The translations under genes and the position numbers were made by a program. A DNA stretch of 14,723 bases from Clostridiales bacterium (GTDB taxonomy: Bacteria > Bacillota > Clostridia > Lachnospirales > Anaerotignaceae), in contig JAJQDF010000075.1 of NCBI GenBank assembly GCA_021202325.1, positions 1 to 14,723 of the forward strand, given 5' to 3'. Below are positions 1-8,343 of the stretch, piece by piece. Under the pieces are notes generated by a model, which was not told the DNA's origin, searched no databases, and saw only the letters and a program-made list of their open reading frames with translations. Position 1 is the first letter of the stretch. Each line of letters opens with the position of its first letter.

Positions 1-112
1 GTATAAGTATTAAGCAGGTAATATACCATTTGAAAAAACGGGTATTATCAGCCCGCCTTCATAGGAAGAGGCTGTTTGATTTATATATTATCACCCGAAG
101 GGAGTTGTTATT
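1..112 (+). other. 5' leader of hpf
   Basis: This stretch has no gene. It holds a short possible stem (CGGG at 39-42 with CCCG at 52-55) and the AT-rich run TTATATATTA at 81-90. I could not fit a convincing -35/-10 pair here, so the hpf promoter may lie in this run or upstream of the window. The ribosome binding site GAAGGGAG at 97-104 sits 8 nt before the ATG at 113. Confidence 0.4.
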
Positions 113-652
113 ATGCGGTACAACATTAAAGGAAAAAACATGGAAATCGGCGACAGAACGAGAGAGAAGGTAACAGCCAAGCTGGACAGAGTTAAAAAGC
201 TTTTCCCGGAGGATGCCGAGGCCGTTGTTTTGATTAAGAACGAGAAGCTTGAATATATTGTAGAGGTAACAATACCTATGTCAAAGAGAGTTGTCAGAGC
301 CGAGGTATCGGCAGATGACATGATGGCGGCTGTTGACAAGGCGGTTGATATTATTGAAAGACAGATAATCAGATATAAAAAGAGGCTTAAATCACAGGTT
401 AGAAAGAATGCGGCATTTACAGCCGAGTATGATTCGGTTCCTGTAGCTGACGATAGTCTTGATGATGAGCCTTTATATAAAATTGAGAAGAGCAAGCATT
501 TTGAGGTAAGACCTATGTCGGCAGAAGAGGCCGTAATGCAGATGGAGCTTTTGGATCACAGCTTCTTTGTATATAGGGACGATGAAACAGAGGCTATAAA
601 CGTAGTATATAAGAGAAAAGACGGCTCCTATGGCTTGATTGAGCCCGAATAA
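113..652 (+). CDS. hpf: Ribosome hibernation promoting factor, long form
   Basis: The 179-residue product matches the long form of HPF, which binds the small ribosomal subunit in slow growth and joins two 70S particles into inactive 100S dimers. The N-terminal S30AE/RaiA domain covers about residues 1-97, opens with MRYNIKGKNMEIGD and carries the basic stretch RQIIRYKKRLKSQ. A variable acidic linker (about 98-122) leads to the C-terminal dimerisation domain (about 123-178), recognised by KHFEVRPMSAEEAVMQMELL and HSFFVYRD. The length is normal for the long form. The ATG has a GAAGGGAG site 8 nt upstream. It is followed by its own terminator and then secA, a classic Firmicute order. Function is from family knowledge; the domain reading is direct. 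Confidence 0.95.
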   Translation: MRYNIKGKNMEIGDRTREKVTAKLDRVKKLFPEDAEAVVLIKNEKLEYIVEVTIPMSKRVVRAEVSADDMMAAVDKAVDIIERQIIRYKKRLKSQVRKNAAFTAEYDSVPVADDSLDDEPLYKIEKSKHFEVRPMSAEEAVMQMELLDHSFFVYRDDETEAINVVYKRKDGSYGLIEPE

Positions 653-663
653 ACGATATAAGT

Positions 664-696
664 ATTGTCCCTCCTAAGCGGAGGGGCAATTTTTTT
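664..696 (+). terminator. Rho-independent terminator after hpf
   Basis: An 11-bp stem (ATTGTCCCTCC at 664-674 with GGAGGGGCAAT at 680-690, one G-T wobble) closes a 5-nt loop TAAGC and runs into seven Ts at 690-696. It starts 12 nt after the hpf stop and separates hpf from secA. Confidence 0.93.
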
Positions 697-736
697 GGAT
701 TGAAGCCATATTTCGAACTGATTTAGGCCTTTTGAG

Positions 737-764
737 GTTAAATTTTTCTTAAAGTTAAATTTTT
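737..764 (+). repeat. Direct repeat GTTAAATTTTT upstream of secA
   Basis: The 11-mer GTTAAATTTTT occurs at 737-747 and again at 754-764, with a 17-bp period, in the AT-rich gap between the hpf terminator and secA. It could be an upstream promoter element or a binding site. No clear promoter was found in 697-858: the best -35-like hexamer TTGTTG (764-769) has only TGTTAA at 17 nt spacing. The role is unknown. Confidence 0.4.
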
Positions 765-858
765 TGTTGCTACCTATTTATAAATCTGTTAAACTATTAT
801 ATTGTGGATGGACTATGTAGAAATACAATAGTAAAATAATAAAGAGGTGCGCAAATAA

Positions 859-3435
859 ATGAGTTTTCTTGAAAAAATATTTGGAAACTACAGTGAGAAA
901 GAATTAAAGAAGATTGAACCGATTGTAAATAAAATTGAAAGCTATGACAGTGCTATGCAGGCACTTTCCGATGATGAGCTGAAAGCCAAGACCGATGAGT
1001 TCAAAGAGAGACTTGCAAACGGCGAGACTCTCGATGACCTCCTTCCCGAGGCTTTTGCGGCGGTAAGAGAGGCGGCATGGCGAGTAAGACAGATGAAGCC
1101 CTTCAGAGTACAGCTCATAGGCGGAGTTGTCCTTCATCAGGGACGTATTGCAGAGATGAAAACAGGTGAAGGAAAAACCCTTGTTGCTGTCATGCCTGCA
1201 TATCTCAATGCCCTTGAGGGTAAAGGCGTTCACATTGTTACGGTAAACGATTACCTGGCAAGCCGTGACGCCGAGTGGATGGGTGAAATTTTCAGATTTA
1301 TGGGACTGAGTGTCGGCTGTATTCTTAACAGCCTCACAAGTGCCGAAAGACAGGAAGCCTATGCCTGCGACATAACATATGCCACAAATAACGAGCTTGG
1401 CTTTGACTACCTGAGAGACAACATGGTTGTCCGTATAGAAAACCTTGTTCAGAGAGGACTTCACTATGCCATCATAGACGAGGTTGACTCCATCCTCATC
1501 GATGAAGCAAGAACACCGCTTATCATTTCGGGAAGCGGAACAAAGTCAACACAGCTCTACGAGATTGCAGACAATTTCGCCAAGAGCCTTAAAAAGGGAC
1601 GTATCCTCAATGAGGAGGAAGCCCTTAATCCATTAATAAAGGAAGAAATTAAAGAGGAGGGAGATTTTGTTGTCGATGAAAAAGCAAAGTCAGTTACACT
1701 TACCCAGCAGGGCGTCGAAAAAGCAGAAAAATTCTTTAACATCGAAAACCTCTCGGATCCGGAAAACATTGAAATTCTCCATCACATTAATAATGCTCTT
1801 AAAGCAAACTATAACATGTTTAAGGACCAAAACTATGTTGTACAAAATGATGAAATCCTGATTGTTGATGAATTTACCGGTCGTATAATGCCCGGAAGAA
1901 GATATTCAGACGGCCTCCATCAGGCTATTGAGGCTAAGGAGAAGGTAAAGGTAAAGAGAGAGAGCAAGACTCTTGCCACAATAACTTTCCAGAATTTCTT
2001 CAATAAATATGAGAAGAAAGCCGGTATGACAGGTACTGCCCAGACAGAAGAAGCCGAGTTCAGAAATATTTACAACATGGACGTTGTATGTATTCCCACA
2101 AATAAGCCGGTAATAAGAGATGACAAGACAGATGTTGTATATACCACAGAGGGCGGCAAATTCAGAGCTGTTGTAAAAGAAATTATAGAGGCCCACGAAA
2201 AGGGACAGCCGGTCCTTGTCGGTACTGTAACAATAGAAAAATCCGAGCTTTTAAGCTCCATGCTTAAGCGTGAGGGAATACCTCATCAGGTGCTCAATGC
2301 CAAATACCATGAAAAAGAGGCCGAGATTATCGCCCTTGCCGGACAGATGGGAGCAGTAACAATCGCCACAAATATGGCCGGCCGTGGTACCGATATTCAG
2401 CTTGGCGAGGGAGTTAAGGAGCTTGGCGGACTTAAAATAATAGGTACAGAAAGACATGAGTCAAGACGTATCGATAACCAGCTTCGAGGCAGATCAGGAC
2501 GTCAGGGAGATCCCGGAGAATCCAGATTCTATATATCAATGGAAGACGACCTTATGCGTCTGTTCGGTTCTGAAAAGACTAAGGAAATGGTCGAGAAAAT
2601 GGGCATCGGCGAGGATGAGCCCATTGAACACGGAATGCTTTCAAAGGCCATAGAGAGCGCCCAGAAAAAGGTTGAGGGCAATAACTTTGCCACTCGTAAA
2701 CGCCTCCTTGAGTACGATGAGGTTATGAATGAACAGCGTGAGATAATATACGGCGAGAGAAAGCGTGTACTTACCGGCGAGAACCTGCGTGACAGCATAC
2801 AGGGCATGATTGACCAGATAATAACCAGAACTGTTGATAACTACATTCCCGACGAAACACCCGTTGATGAGTGGGATATGATAGGCTTCAATGAGGGAAT
2901 ACATGCTATTATTCCTCTTAAGGGCAATTTCCTTATACCTGAGGATAAAAAGGCCACAGTTACAAAGGAAAGCTTCAAGGGCGATATACAGAAGATTGCC
3001 CATAGACTCTATGAGCTTAAGGAACAGGAAATCAATGATGAGGAAAAAATGCGTGAGCTTGAGCGTGTTGTTATGCTTAAGGTTATCGACTCCAGGTGGA
3101 TGGATCATATCGACGATATGGACCATATGCGCCAGGGCATCAGCCTTCAGTCCTATGCTCAGAAGGATCCCCTCATTGAGTATAAATATGTAAGCTATGA
3201 TATGTTTGAGGAAATGAGCAACAGCATCCAGGCTGACACCGTTAAGACACTTTACCGTGTAAGGGTTGTGACAGAGGCTAAGCGTGAGGAAGTGGCTAAG
3301 CCTATGTTCACCAACAAAGACGACTCGGCTGTAAATAAACCTAAACAGAGAAAGACCGCCAAGGTGGGCAGAAATGATCCATGCCCCTGCGGAAGCGGAA
3401 AGAAATACAAGAACTGCTGCGGAAGAAATGCATAA
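859..3435 (+). CDS. secA: Preprotein translocase ATPase SecA
   Basis: SecA is the cytoplasmic ATPase that pushes unfolded preproteins through the SecYEG membrane channel. The 858-residue product is in the usual range. Visible in order: Walker A MKTGEGKT (100-107), the [18 protein letters not shown]alker B region (from 207), the GMTGTA helicase motif (389-394), the second motor signature NMAGRGTD, the arginine-finger motif [18 protein letters not shown] (from 541), the helical wing/scaffold with the long [17 protein letters not shown] segment, and a C-terminal zinc site [13 protein letters not shown] (842-854) used to bind SecB-like partners or lipid. The start ATG has AGAGGTG about 9 nt upstream. 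prfB follows 19 nt downstream, so the two are probably co-transcribed. Confidence 0.98.
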   Translation: MSFLEKIFGNYSEKELKKIEPIVNKIESYDSAMQALSDDELKAKTDEFKERLANGETLDDLLPEAFAAVREAAWRVRQMKPFRVQLIGGVVLHQGRIAEMKTGEGKTLVAVMPAYLNALEGKGVHIVTVNDYLASRDAEWMGEIFRFMGLSVGCILNSLTSAERQEAYACDITYATNNELGFDYLRDNMVVRIENLVQRGLHYAIIDEVDSILIDEARTPLIISGSGTKSTQLYEIADNFAKSLKKGRILNEEEALNPLIKEEIKEEGDFVVDEKAKSVTLTQQGVEKAEKFFNIENLSDPENIEILHHINNALKANYNMFKDQNYVVQNDEILIVDEFTGRIMPGRRYSDGLHQAIEAKEKVKVKRESKTLATITFQNFFNKYEKKAGMTGTAQTEEAEFRNIYNMDVVCIPTNKPVIRDDKTDVVYTTEGGKFRAVVKEIIEAHEKGQPVLVGTVTIEKSELLSSMLKREGIPHQVLNAKYHEKEAEIIALAGQMGAVTIATNMAGRGTDIQLGEGVKELGGLKIIGTERHESRRIDNQLRGRSGRQGDPGESRFYISMEDDLMRLFGSEKTKEMVEKMGIGEDEPIEHGMLSKAIESAQKKVEGNNFATRKRLLEYDEVMNEQREIIYGERKRVLTGENLRDSIQGMIDQIITRTVDNYIPDETPVDEWDMIGFNEGIHAIIPLKGNFLIPEDKKATVTKESFKGDIQKIAHRLYELKEQEINDEEKMRELERVVMLKVIDSRWMDHIDDMDHMRQGISLQSYAQKDPLIEYKYVSYDMFEEMSNSIQADTVKTLYRVRVVTEAKREEVAKPMFTNKDDSAVNKPKQRKTAKVGRNDPCPCGSGKKYKNCCGRNA

Positions 3436-3454
3436 TTAGATAGGAGTAAGTATT

Positions 3455-4555
3455 ATGTTTGAACTTGACCAGATAGGAAATGAATTATCTCCCTATGAAG
3501 ATAAGCTCAAAGATATGGGAAAGCTTTTGGGAATTGAAGAAGCAAAGGAAAAAATAGCGGAGCTGGAGGAGATTTCCGGCGATCCGGATTTTTGGAGCGA
3601 TATGACCAAAAGTCAGAAAACAATGCAGACAATGAAGGGACTTAAGGATAAAGTAAACGGCTATGAGTCTCTTGTGTCAAAATATGAGGATATATATACA
3701 CTCATTGAGATGGGCAAGGAAGAGGAAGATCCCGAGCTTCTCGATGAGGTAAAGCAGGAGTCGGAGGAGTTTAAGGAAAGCTATGAAAAGCTGAGAATAT
3801 CCACACTTCTCGACGGAGAGTATGATAGACATAATGCCATTGTTACTCTCCATGCCGGCGAGGGCGGAACAGAGGCCTGTGACTGGGTTAGTATGCTCTA
3901 CAGAATGTATACAAGATGGTGCAGCAAAAAGGGGTTTGGCTTGGAAACACTGGACTATCTTGAAGGCGAGGAAGCCGGAATTAAGTCGGTTACATTCCAG
4001 GTAAACGGCGAAAATGCATACGGCTATCTTAAAAGTGAAAAGGGCGTACACAGACTTGTGCGCATATCGCCCTTTGACTCATCGGGAAGAAGGCACACAT
4101 CCTTTGCCAGCTGCGATGTTATGCCTGAAATAGACGATGATGTTGAGATAGAAATTAAGCCTGATGATATCCGTGTGGACACATACCGTTCCAGCGGTGC
4201 CGGCGGCCAGCACGTAAATAAGACTTCATCGGCTATCCGTATTACCCATTATCCGACCGGTATTGTCGTACAGTGCCAGAACGAGCGAAGCCAGTTCAGC
4301 AACAAGGACATGGCTATGAAAATGCTGAGATCCAAGCTCTTGGAGCTTAAGATTGAAGAAAACATGAAGAAGCTTGCCGAGATAAGGGGTGACATAAAGG
4401 AAAACACATGGGGAAGCCAGATTCGTTCCTATGTATTTATGCCCTATAACCTTGTTAAGGATGTAAGAACAGGCGAGGAAACAGCCAATGTTGCTGCGGT
4501 TATGGACGGAGAAATAGACAGATTTATAAACGCATATTTGAGCTGGATACATTAA
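3455..4555 (+). CDS. prfB: Peptide chain release factor 2, single reading frame
   Basis: RF2 reads UAA and UGA stop codons in the ribosomal A site and triggers release of the peptide. The 366-residue product has the stop-codon recognition tripeptide SPF at 205-207 and the catalytic GGQ at 250-252 inside RSSGAGGQHVNKTSSAIRIT, the same positions as in E. coli RF2. The N-terminal helical domain is marked by the DPDFWSD block. Unlike many bacterial prfB genes, the reading frame is open throughout: where the programmed site CTT TGA C usually sits (codons 25-26), this gene reads CTT TTG GGA at codons 24-26. SD GGAG lies 9-12 nt before the ATG. It follows secA in the common secA-prfB order and ends just before a terminator. 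Confidence 0.97.
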   Translation: MFELDQIGNELSPYEDKLKDMGKLLGIEEAKEKIAELEEISGDPDFWSDMTKSQKTMQTMKGLKDKVNGYESLVSKYEDIYTLIEMGKEEEDPELLDEVKQESEEFKESYEKLRISTLLDGEYDRHNAIVTLHAGEGGTEACDWVSMLYRMYTRWCSKKGFGLETLDYLEGEEAGIKSVTFQVNGENAYGYLKSEKGVHRLVRISPFDSSGRRHTSFASCDVMPEIDDDVEIEIKPDDIRVDTYRSSGAGGQHVNKTSSAIRITHYPTGIVVQCQNERSQFSNKDMAMKMLRSKLLELKIEENMKKLAEIRGDIKENTWGSQIRSYVFMPYNLVKDVRTGEETANVAAVMDGEIDRFINAYLSWIH

Positions 4556-4570
4556 AATAACAATAACTTA

Positions 4571-4600
4571 ACCCTCTGGGAGCTTCACCAGAGGGTTTTT
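4571..4600 (+). terminator. Rho-independent terminator after prfB
   Basis: A perfect 9-bp stem ACCCTCTGG (4571-4579) / CCAGAGGGT (4588-4596) with an 8-nt loop is followed by TTTT and then AAAG. It ends the secA-prfB unit. The next gene starts only 20 nt later, so that gene needs either read-through or a promoter inside or before this hairpin; I saw no convincing one. Confidence 0.9.
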
Positions 4601-4620
4601 AAAGACAGCGGTGATTTATT

Positions 4621-5577
4621 TTGAAGGAAATAACCATAACTAAAAATGATAGCGGACAGCGAAGCGATAAATTTCTTATGAAGTATTTTTCTAAGGCGCC
4701 AAAGGGATTTGTCTACAAGATGATTAGGAAAAAGAGGATAAAGCTGAACGGAGGCCGTGCCGATGGCAATGAAATACTTAATGAGGGCGACAAAATACAA
4801 ATGTACCTTTCTGACGAAACCATGGCCGGCTTTATGGAGAAAAAAACTGTCGTCCATTCGGAAAGAAAGTTTGATATTGTCTATGAGGATGAAAATGTTC
4901 TCGCTGTCAATAAGTCTGCAGGAGTGCTGTCCCATTCCGAAAGCGCTTATGATAAGGATACGCTTATAGACCAAATACTGAGCTATTTAAACGAAAAGGG
5001 CGAATATAACCCCGAGCAGGAAAATTCCTTTACACCGGCACTGGCTAACCGTCTTGACAGAAATACAAGCGGCATTGTGCTGGCCGGAAAGACCGCCGAT
5101 GCGCTAAGACAGATAAACGAAGCTGTAAAGACAAGAAAGATAAAAAAGCTGTACAAAGCCATAGTTTGCGGAACAATTGAAAAGGGCGGGAGACTGGAGG
5201 ACTTATACAGCAAGGACAGAGAAAGAAATAAGGCGGCGCTGGGAGAAGGGGACAAAAAAATAATAACAGAATATAAGCCGCTTAAAACCAAAGATGGATA
5301 TACAGTTGTTGAGGTTAAGCTTATTACCGGAAAATCCCATCAGATAAGAGTGCATATGGCTTCTATGGGCTGTCCGATAATAGGCGATATAAAATACGGA
5401 AATGCCGAAGAAAATGCCTATTTCAGAAAAAAGGCAGGCGTAAAGAGACAGCTTCTCCACGCTTATAGACTGGAATTCGGCGGATTTTGCGGCGGGCTTG
5501 AACATTTAAACGGCAAAGTGATAACAGCCGATGAGCCTGAAGATTTCAAAAGAGCCGAAAAGATTATATTCGGATGA
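4621..5577 (+). CDS. RluA-family RNA pseudouridine synthase
   Basis: The 318-residue product has an N-terminal S4 RNA-binding domain (about 12-65, with GFVYKMIRKKRIKLNG) followed by an RluA/RluC/RluD-type catalytic domain that turns uridine into pseudouridine in rRNA or tRNA. The catalytic motif reads NRLDRNTSG, with Asp146 as the expected nucleophile; the more usual first residue is His (HRLD), so this belongs to the Asn variant. Other family blocks are FDIVYEDENVLAVNKSAG and TGKSHQIRVHMASMGCPIIGD. The start is TTG with GGTGAT (4610-4615) six nt ahead; the nearby GTG at 4611 is out of frame. The exact target site, and hence the gene symbol, cannot be assigned from sequence alone. Confidence 0.92.
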   Translation: MKEITITKNDSGQRSDKFLMKYFSKAPKGFVYKMIRKKRIKLNGGRADGNEILNEGDKIQMYLSDETMAGFMEKKTVVHSERKFDIVYEDENVLAVNKSAGVLSHSESAYDKDTLIDQILSYLNEKGEYNPEQENSFTPALANRLDRNTSGIVLAGKTADALRQINEAVKTRKIKKLYKAIVCGTIEKGGRLEDLYSKDRERNKAALGEGDKKIITEYKPLKTKDGYTVVEVKLITGKSHQIRVHMASMGCPIIGDIKYGNAEENAYFRKKAGVKRQLLHAYRLEFGGFCGGLEHLNGKVITADEPEDFKRAEKIIFG

Positions 5578-5589
5578 GAAATACAGGCG

Positions 5590-5618
5590 TTGTAAATGTT
5601 GAATTTATCGAGTATACT
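5590..5618 (+). promoter_or_regulatory. Probable sigma-A promoter of the wal operon
   Basis: TTGTAA (5590-5595) and TATACT (5613-5618) are separated by exactly 17 nt and lie just after the stop of the preceding gene. Transcription would start near 5625, leaving a leader of about 65 nt before the walR ATG. This is the only good promoter seen ahead of walR. Confidence 0.7.
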
Positions 5619-5649
5619 TATAGTATTGGATGATTTTTAAACATGGTGG

Positions 5650-5666
5650 TGCCTGCAGAGCAGGCA
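5650..5666 (+). promoter_or_regulatory. Hairpin in the walR leader
   Basis: TGCCTGC (5650-5656) and GCAGGCA (5660-5666) form a perfect 7-bp stem with an AGA loop, 13 nt before the GGGGG ribosome binding site of walR. There is no T-run, so it is not a terminator. It may stabilise the mRNA 5' end or bind a regulator; its function is unknown. Confidence 0.5.
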
Positions 5667-5690
5667 TGTGATTTTGATTGGGGGATCGTT

Positions 5691-6386
5691 ATGGCACAGA
5701 CAGTTCTTGTAGTTGATGATGAGAAAAATATTGTTAATATCATAGCCTTCAACCTTAAAAAGGAAGGTTACGATGTTATTACGGCAGAGGACGGGGAGCA
5801 GGCGGTGGAAATTGCCAATGAAAAGAAGCCTGACCTTATACTTCTGGATATAATGATGCCGAAGATGGACGGCTATGAGGCTTGCAGAAAAATAAGAGAA
5901 AAGCATAATATGCCTATAATAATGCTTACGGCAAGGGCAGAGGAGCTGGATAAGGTTCTCGGTCTTGAAATGGGCGCCGATGACTATGTTACAAAGCCCT
6001 TTGGAACAAGGGAGCTTATTGCAAGGGTTAAGGCCAATCTGAGGCGTGCGGTAATAAAGAGCGAAGAGCCTAAAAAATCGACAAATGTGCTTACATTCGG
6101 TAAGCTGGAAATAGATTTGGATAAATTTGAGGCCAGAAAGGACGGCAAGGTTCTTGAACTGACATTCAGGGAGTTTGAACTGCTTAAGTTTTTGGCGCAG
6201 AACCTTACACAGGTATTTTCGAGGGAAACACTTCTCGAAAAGGTATGGGGATATGAATACTACGGCGATGTGCGTACTGTTGATGTAACGGTCAGACGTC
6301 TTAGAGAAAAGCTCGAGGACAATCCCGGCAAGCCGGAGTACATACTTACAAAAAGAGGCGTTGGCTACTATTTCGGGGGAAATTAA
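5691..6386 (+). CDS. walR: Response regulator WalR (YycF)
   Basis: An OmpR/PhoB-type response regulator of 231 residues that, once phosphorylated by WalK, controls cell-wall turnover genes in Firmicutes. The receiver domain shows the acidic pair Asp9-Asp10, phospho-acceptor Asp53 in [15 protein letters not shown], Thr80 and Lys102 (VTKPFG). A winged-helix DNA-binding domain covers about 128-229 ([38 protein letters not shown]). The ATG at 5691 is chosen because the protein then begins [12 protein letters not shown] as the family does and has GGGGG at 5680-5684; an upstream in-frame ATG at 5643 would add 16 residues encoded partly by the leader hairpin. walK follows 10 nt after the stop. WalR rather than PhoP is inferred from its partner and the yycH/yycI neighbours. 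Confidence 0.93.
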   Translation: MAQTVLVVDDEKNIVNIIAFNLKKEGYDVITAEDGEQAVEIANEKKPDLILLDIMMPKMDGYEACRKIREKHNMPIIMLTARAEELDKVLGLEMGADDYVTKPFGTRELIARVKANLRRAVIKSEEPKKSTNVLTFGKLEIDLDKFEARKDGKVLELTFREFELLKFLAQNLTQVFSRETLLEKVWGYEYYGDVRTVDVTVRRLREKLEDNPGKPEYILTKRGVGYYFGGN

Positions 6387-6396
6387 GGTGATTTGA

Positions 6397-8199
6397 TTGA
6401 AAAGCATAAAATGGAGACTCATTGCCATATATTTGGGCCTTGTTTTCATTGTTATGATAGTGACAGGCTCGTTTATATTGCTGAGTATGAAAAGCACTGA
6501 AATAGATAAAGCCAAATCACAGCTGGAGCTATATGCCGAAAAGGTAAGCGAACAGGTTGTGGAAAGCTACGATGAGGCCGATTTCCAGACAGGACTGGAG
6601 CAGTTCTCCAGGACAAGCTCTTCCGACAGTCAGATACAAGGAAATATTATAAGCGAAACCGGCGAAACGGTGGCTTCTACGACTGTTTCACAGCCGCCTT
6701 TCCCCAGCTACAACAATTCGGTTGTAGCCATGGCGCTTTCCGGAGAAACGGGATTTGACGATTCAAGAAAGGACTTGGAAAGCGACGTCACATGGATATG
6801 CTATGCGATGCCTGCCATGACTATAAACGGAACGGTTAAATATGTCGTTTATGCACAGATGAACGCTTCGTCTATGCAGGAAAGCCTTGCCCAGACTACG
6901 CAGACCATCATAGTTGCCATACTTCTTGCGCTCGTTCTTGCTGTTATTATGGCCTACGTATTTGCTAAGACCATTACAGGCCCAATACATCAGCTTACGG
7001 AAAAGGCTAAGATTTTGGCCGAAGGCGACTTGAAGCAGAACGTGGAGGTTCATTCCAATGATGAGATTGGACAGCTGGCGGAAAGCTTCAACTATATGGC
7101 TTCGGAGCTTAACAAAACCGTCGGCGAAACATTCAGGGAGAAAAATAAACTGGAGGCCATTCTTCACAACATGACCGACGGAGTTATCTCCTTCGACAGA
7201 AACGGCGAAATAAGCCATGCCAATACCGTTGCGGCGGAAATGCTGGAAATGGATAAACTTGACTTTACTCTGGATATGTTTACAAGAAAGTATGCCTTAG
7301 AACTTGATGATAACGGCAAAGACGATGAGGAAGGACAGGCCGTACAGCTTCAGTATACATTCCCTGTTGGAGAGAAATATATCAACGCCAGCTTTTCTCC
7401 GTATTTCAACGAAACAGAGGAAATAGAGGGAATTGTTGTTGTACTTCAGGATATAACCAAGCAGAGAAAGCTTGACGAGATGAGAAAGGAATTTGTGGCA
7501 AACGTTTCCCATGAGATGAGGACTCCGCTTACGACCATAAAGAGCTATACCGAAACCCTTATGTTCGGAGCCTGGGAGGAAAAGGATGTTGCCATGGATT
7601 TCCTTAACATAATAAACAATGAGGCCGACAGAATGTCGTTCCTTGTAAGGGATCTTTTGCAGCTTTCAAAGTTTGACAGCAAGCAGGTTACATTTAAGTT
7701 TATAAAAGTAAATATAAATGAGTTTATTTCCGACAATGTGCGCCAGAATAAAATACTTGCTGATAACAAAAATCAGCAGCTTATACTTGAGCTTTTCCAC
7801 GATAATGATGCCTATGTTGTGGCCGACAGGGATAGGGTTAACCAGGTTATAAACAACATAACCACCAATGCCATAAAATACAGTCCCGAGGGTGCAACAA
7901 TAAGAATCTATGTCACCGAGGACAAAAACTGGTATAAGATAAGCGTAGCTGATACAGGCATGGGAATAAGCAAGGAAGACCTGCCGAGAATATTCGAGAG
8001 GTTCTACAGAGTAGACAAGGCGAGAAGCAGAGCCATGGGCGGAACAGGCCTCGGCTTGGCGATTGCCAAGGAAATAATGGAAGGCCATGACGGAAAGCTG
8101 ACTGCGGAAAGCGAGTACGGCAAGGGTACAACAATGACAATGTGGTTTCTTAAGGGGCAGGACAACAAAATTGTCGAAACAGATGATGATTTTGAGTGA
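6397..8199 (+). CDS. walK: Sensor histidine kinase WalK (YycG)
   Basis: A 600-residue membrane sensor kinase, partner of WalR. Order of parts: membrane helix about 7-30, extracytoplasmic sensor about 31-168, second membrane helix about 171-190, HAMP linker (KTITGPIHQLTEKAKILAEG), PAS domain from about 245 to 355 ending in VVVLQDITKQRKLDEMRKEF, HisKA with phospho-acceptor His372 in FVANVSHEMRTPLTTIKSY, then the ATPase domain with N box (from 482), DTGMGIS (519-525) and GGTGLGLAIAKE (548-559). This TM-sensor-TM-HAMP-PAS layout is the standard WalK plan. The start is TTG with GGTGATTT at 6387-6394; the nearby GTG at 6388 meets a stop at once, so TTG is well supported. No terminator is visible after the gene. 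Confidence 0.95.
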   Translation: MKSIKWRLIAIYLGLVFIVMIVTGSFILLSMKSTEIDKAKSQLELYAEKVSEQVVESYDEADFQTGLEQFSRTSSSDSQIQGNIISETGETVASTTVSQPPFPSYNNSVVAMALSGETGFDDSRKDLESDVTWICYAMPAMTINGTVKYVVYAQMNASSMQESLAQTTQTIIVAILLALVLAVIMAYVFAKTITGPIHQLTEKAKILAEGDLKQNVEVHSNDEIGQLAESFNYMASELNKTVGETFREKNKLEAILHNMTDGVISFDRNGEISHANTVAAEMLEMDKLDFTLDMFTRKYALELDDNGKDDEEGQAVQLQYTFPVGEKYINASFSPYFNETEEIEGIVVVLQDITKQRKLDEMRKEFVANVSHEMRTPLTTIKSYTETLMFGAWEEKDVAMDFLNIINNEADRMSFLVRDLLQLSKFDSKQVTFKFIKVNINEFISDNVRQNKILADNKNQQLILELFHDNDAYVVADRDRVNQVINNITTNAIKYSPEGATIRIYVTEDKNWYKISVADTGMGISKEDLPRIFERFYRVDKARSRAMGGTGLGLAIAKEIMEGHDGKLTAESEYGKGTTMTMWFLKGQDNKIVETDDDFE

Positions 8200-8223
8200 T
8201 AATAAGACTCTCTATTTGTCATT

Positions 8224-8288
8224 TAACAGTTAGCTTTGGGTAATCAGACTGTAACATAACGAATATATAATATATTCATAACAGTTAT
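8224..8288. promoter_or_regulatory. TAAC boxes and AT palindrome, likely control region
   Basis: The gap after walK carries the 9-bp palindrome TAACAGTTA twice (8224-8232 and 8279-8287), two further TAAC copies at 8252-8255 and 8257-8260, and a perfect palindrome GAATATATAATATATTC (8261-8277) that contains a TATAAT at 8266-8271. No good -35 hexamer lies 16-18 nt before that TATAAT. The arrangement resembles an operator around a -10 element for the next gene, but no known regulator site was recognised. Confidence 0.45.
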
Positions 8289-8300
8289 ATTACACAGCGG

Positions 8301-8340
8301 ATACCCTCCGATGTGTATATAATACATTAAGGAGGCGTAT
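8301..8340 (+). promoter_or_regulatory. Hairpin masking the ribosome binding site
   Basis: ATACCCTCC (8301-8309) pairs with GGAGG-C-GTAT (8331-8340), nine base pairs with one bulged C, and inside it TGTAT (8314-8318) pairs with ATACA (8322-8326) around an ATA loop. The right arm contains the whole GGAGG Shine-Dalgarno of the gene at 8344. In RNA this would hide the ribosome binding site, as in a thermosensor or translational switch. A transcript starting at a TATAAT within the hairpin (8318-8323) would escape it. Confidence 0.5.
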
Positions 8341-8343
8341 AGC

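Noticed and set aside
5591-5607. TGTAAA near the walR promoter as a WalR autoregulation site
   Set aside because: The known WalR site is a direct repeat TGTWAH-N5-TGTWAH. Only the first half is present here, and the same is true for single TGTAAC matches at 8250-8255 and 11307-11312.
5643-5690. An N-terminal extension of WalR starting at ATG 5643
   Set aside because: It has no ribosome binding site, is encoded across the leader hairpin, and the family starts right at the receiver domain as the ATG at 5691 does.
5637-6515. A 292-codon open frame on the minus strand
   Set aside because: It lies opposite walR and the start of walK, both well-identified genes, and its translation is Cys/His/Ile-rich without any motif. 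It is a shadow of codon use.
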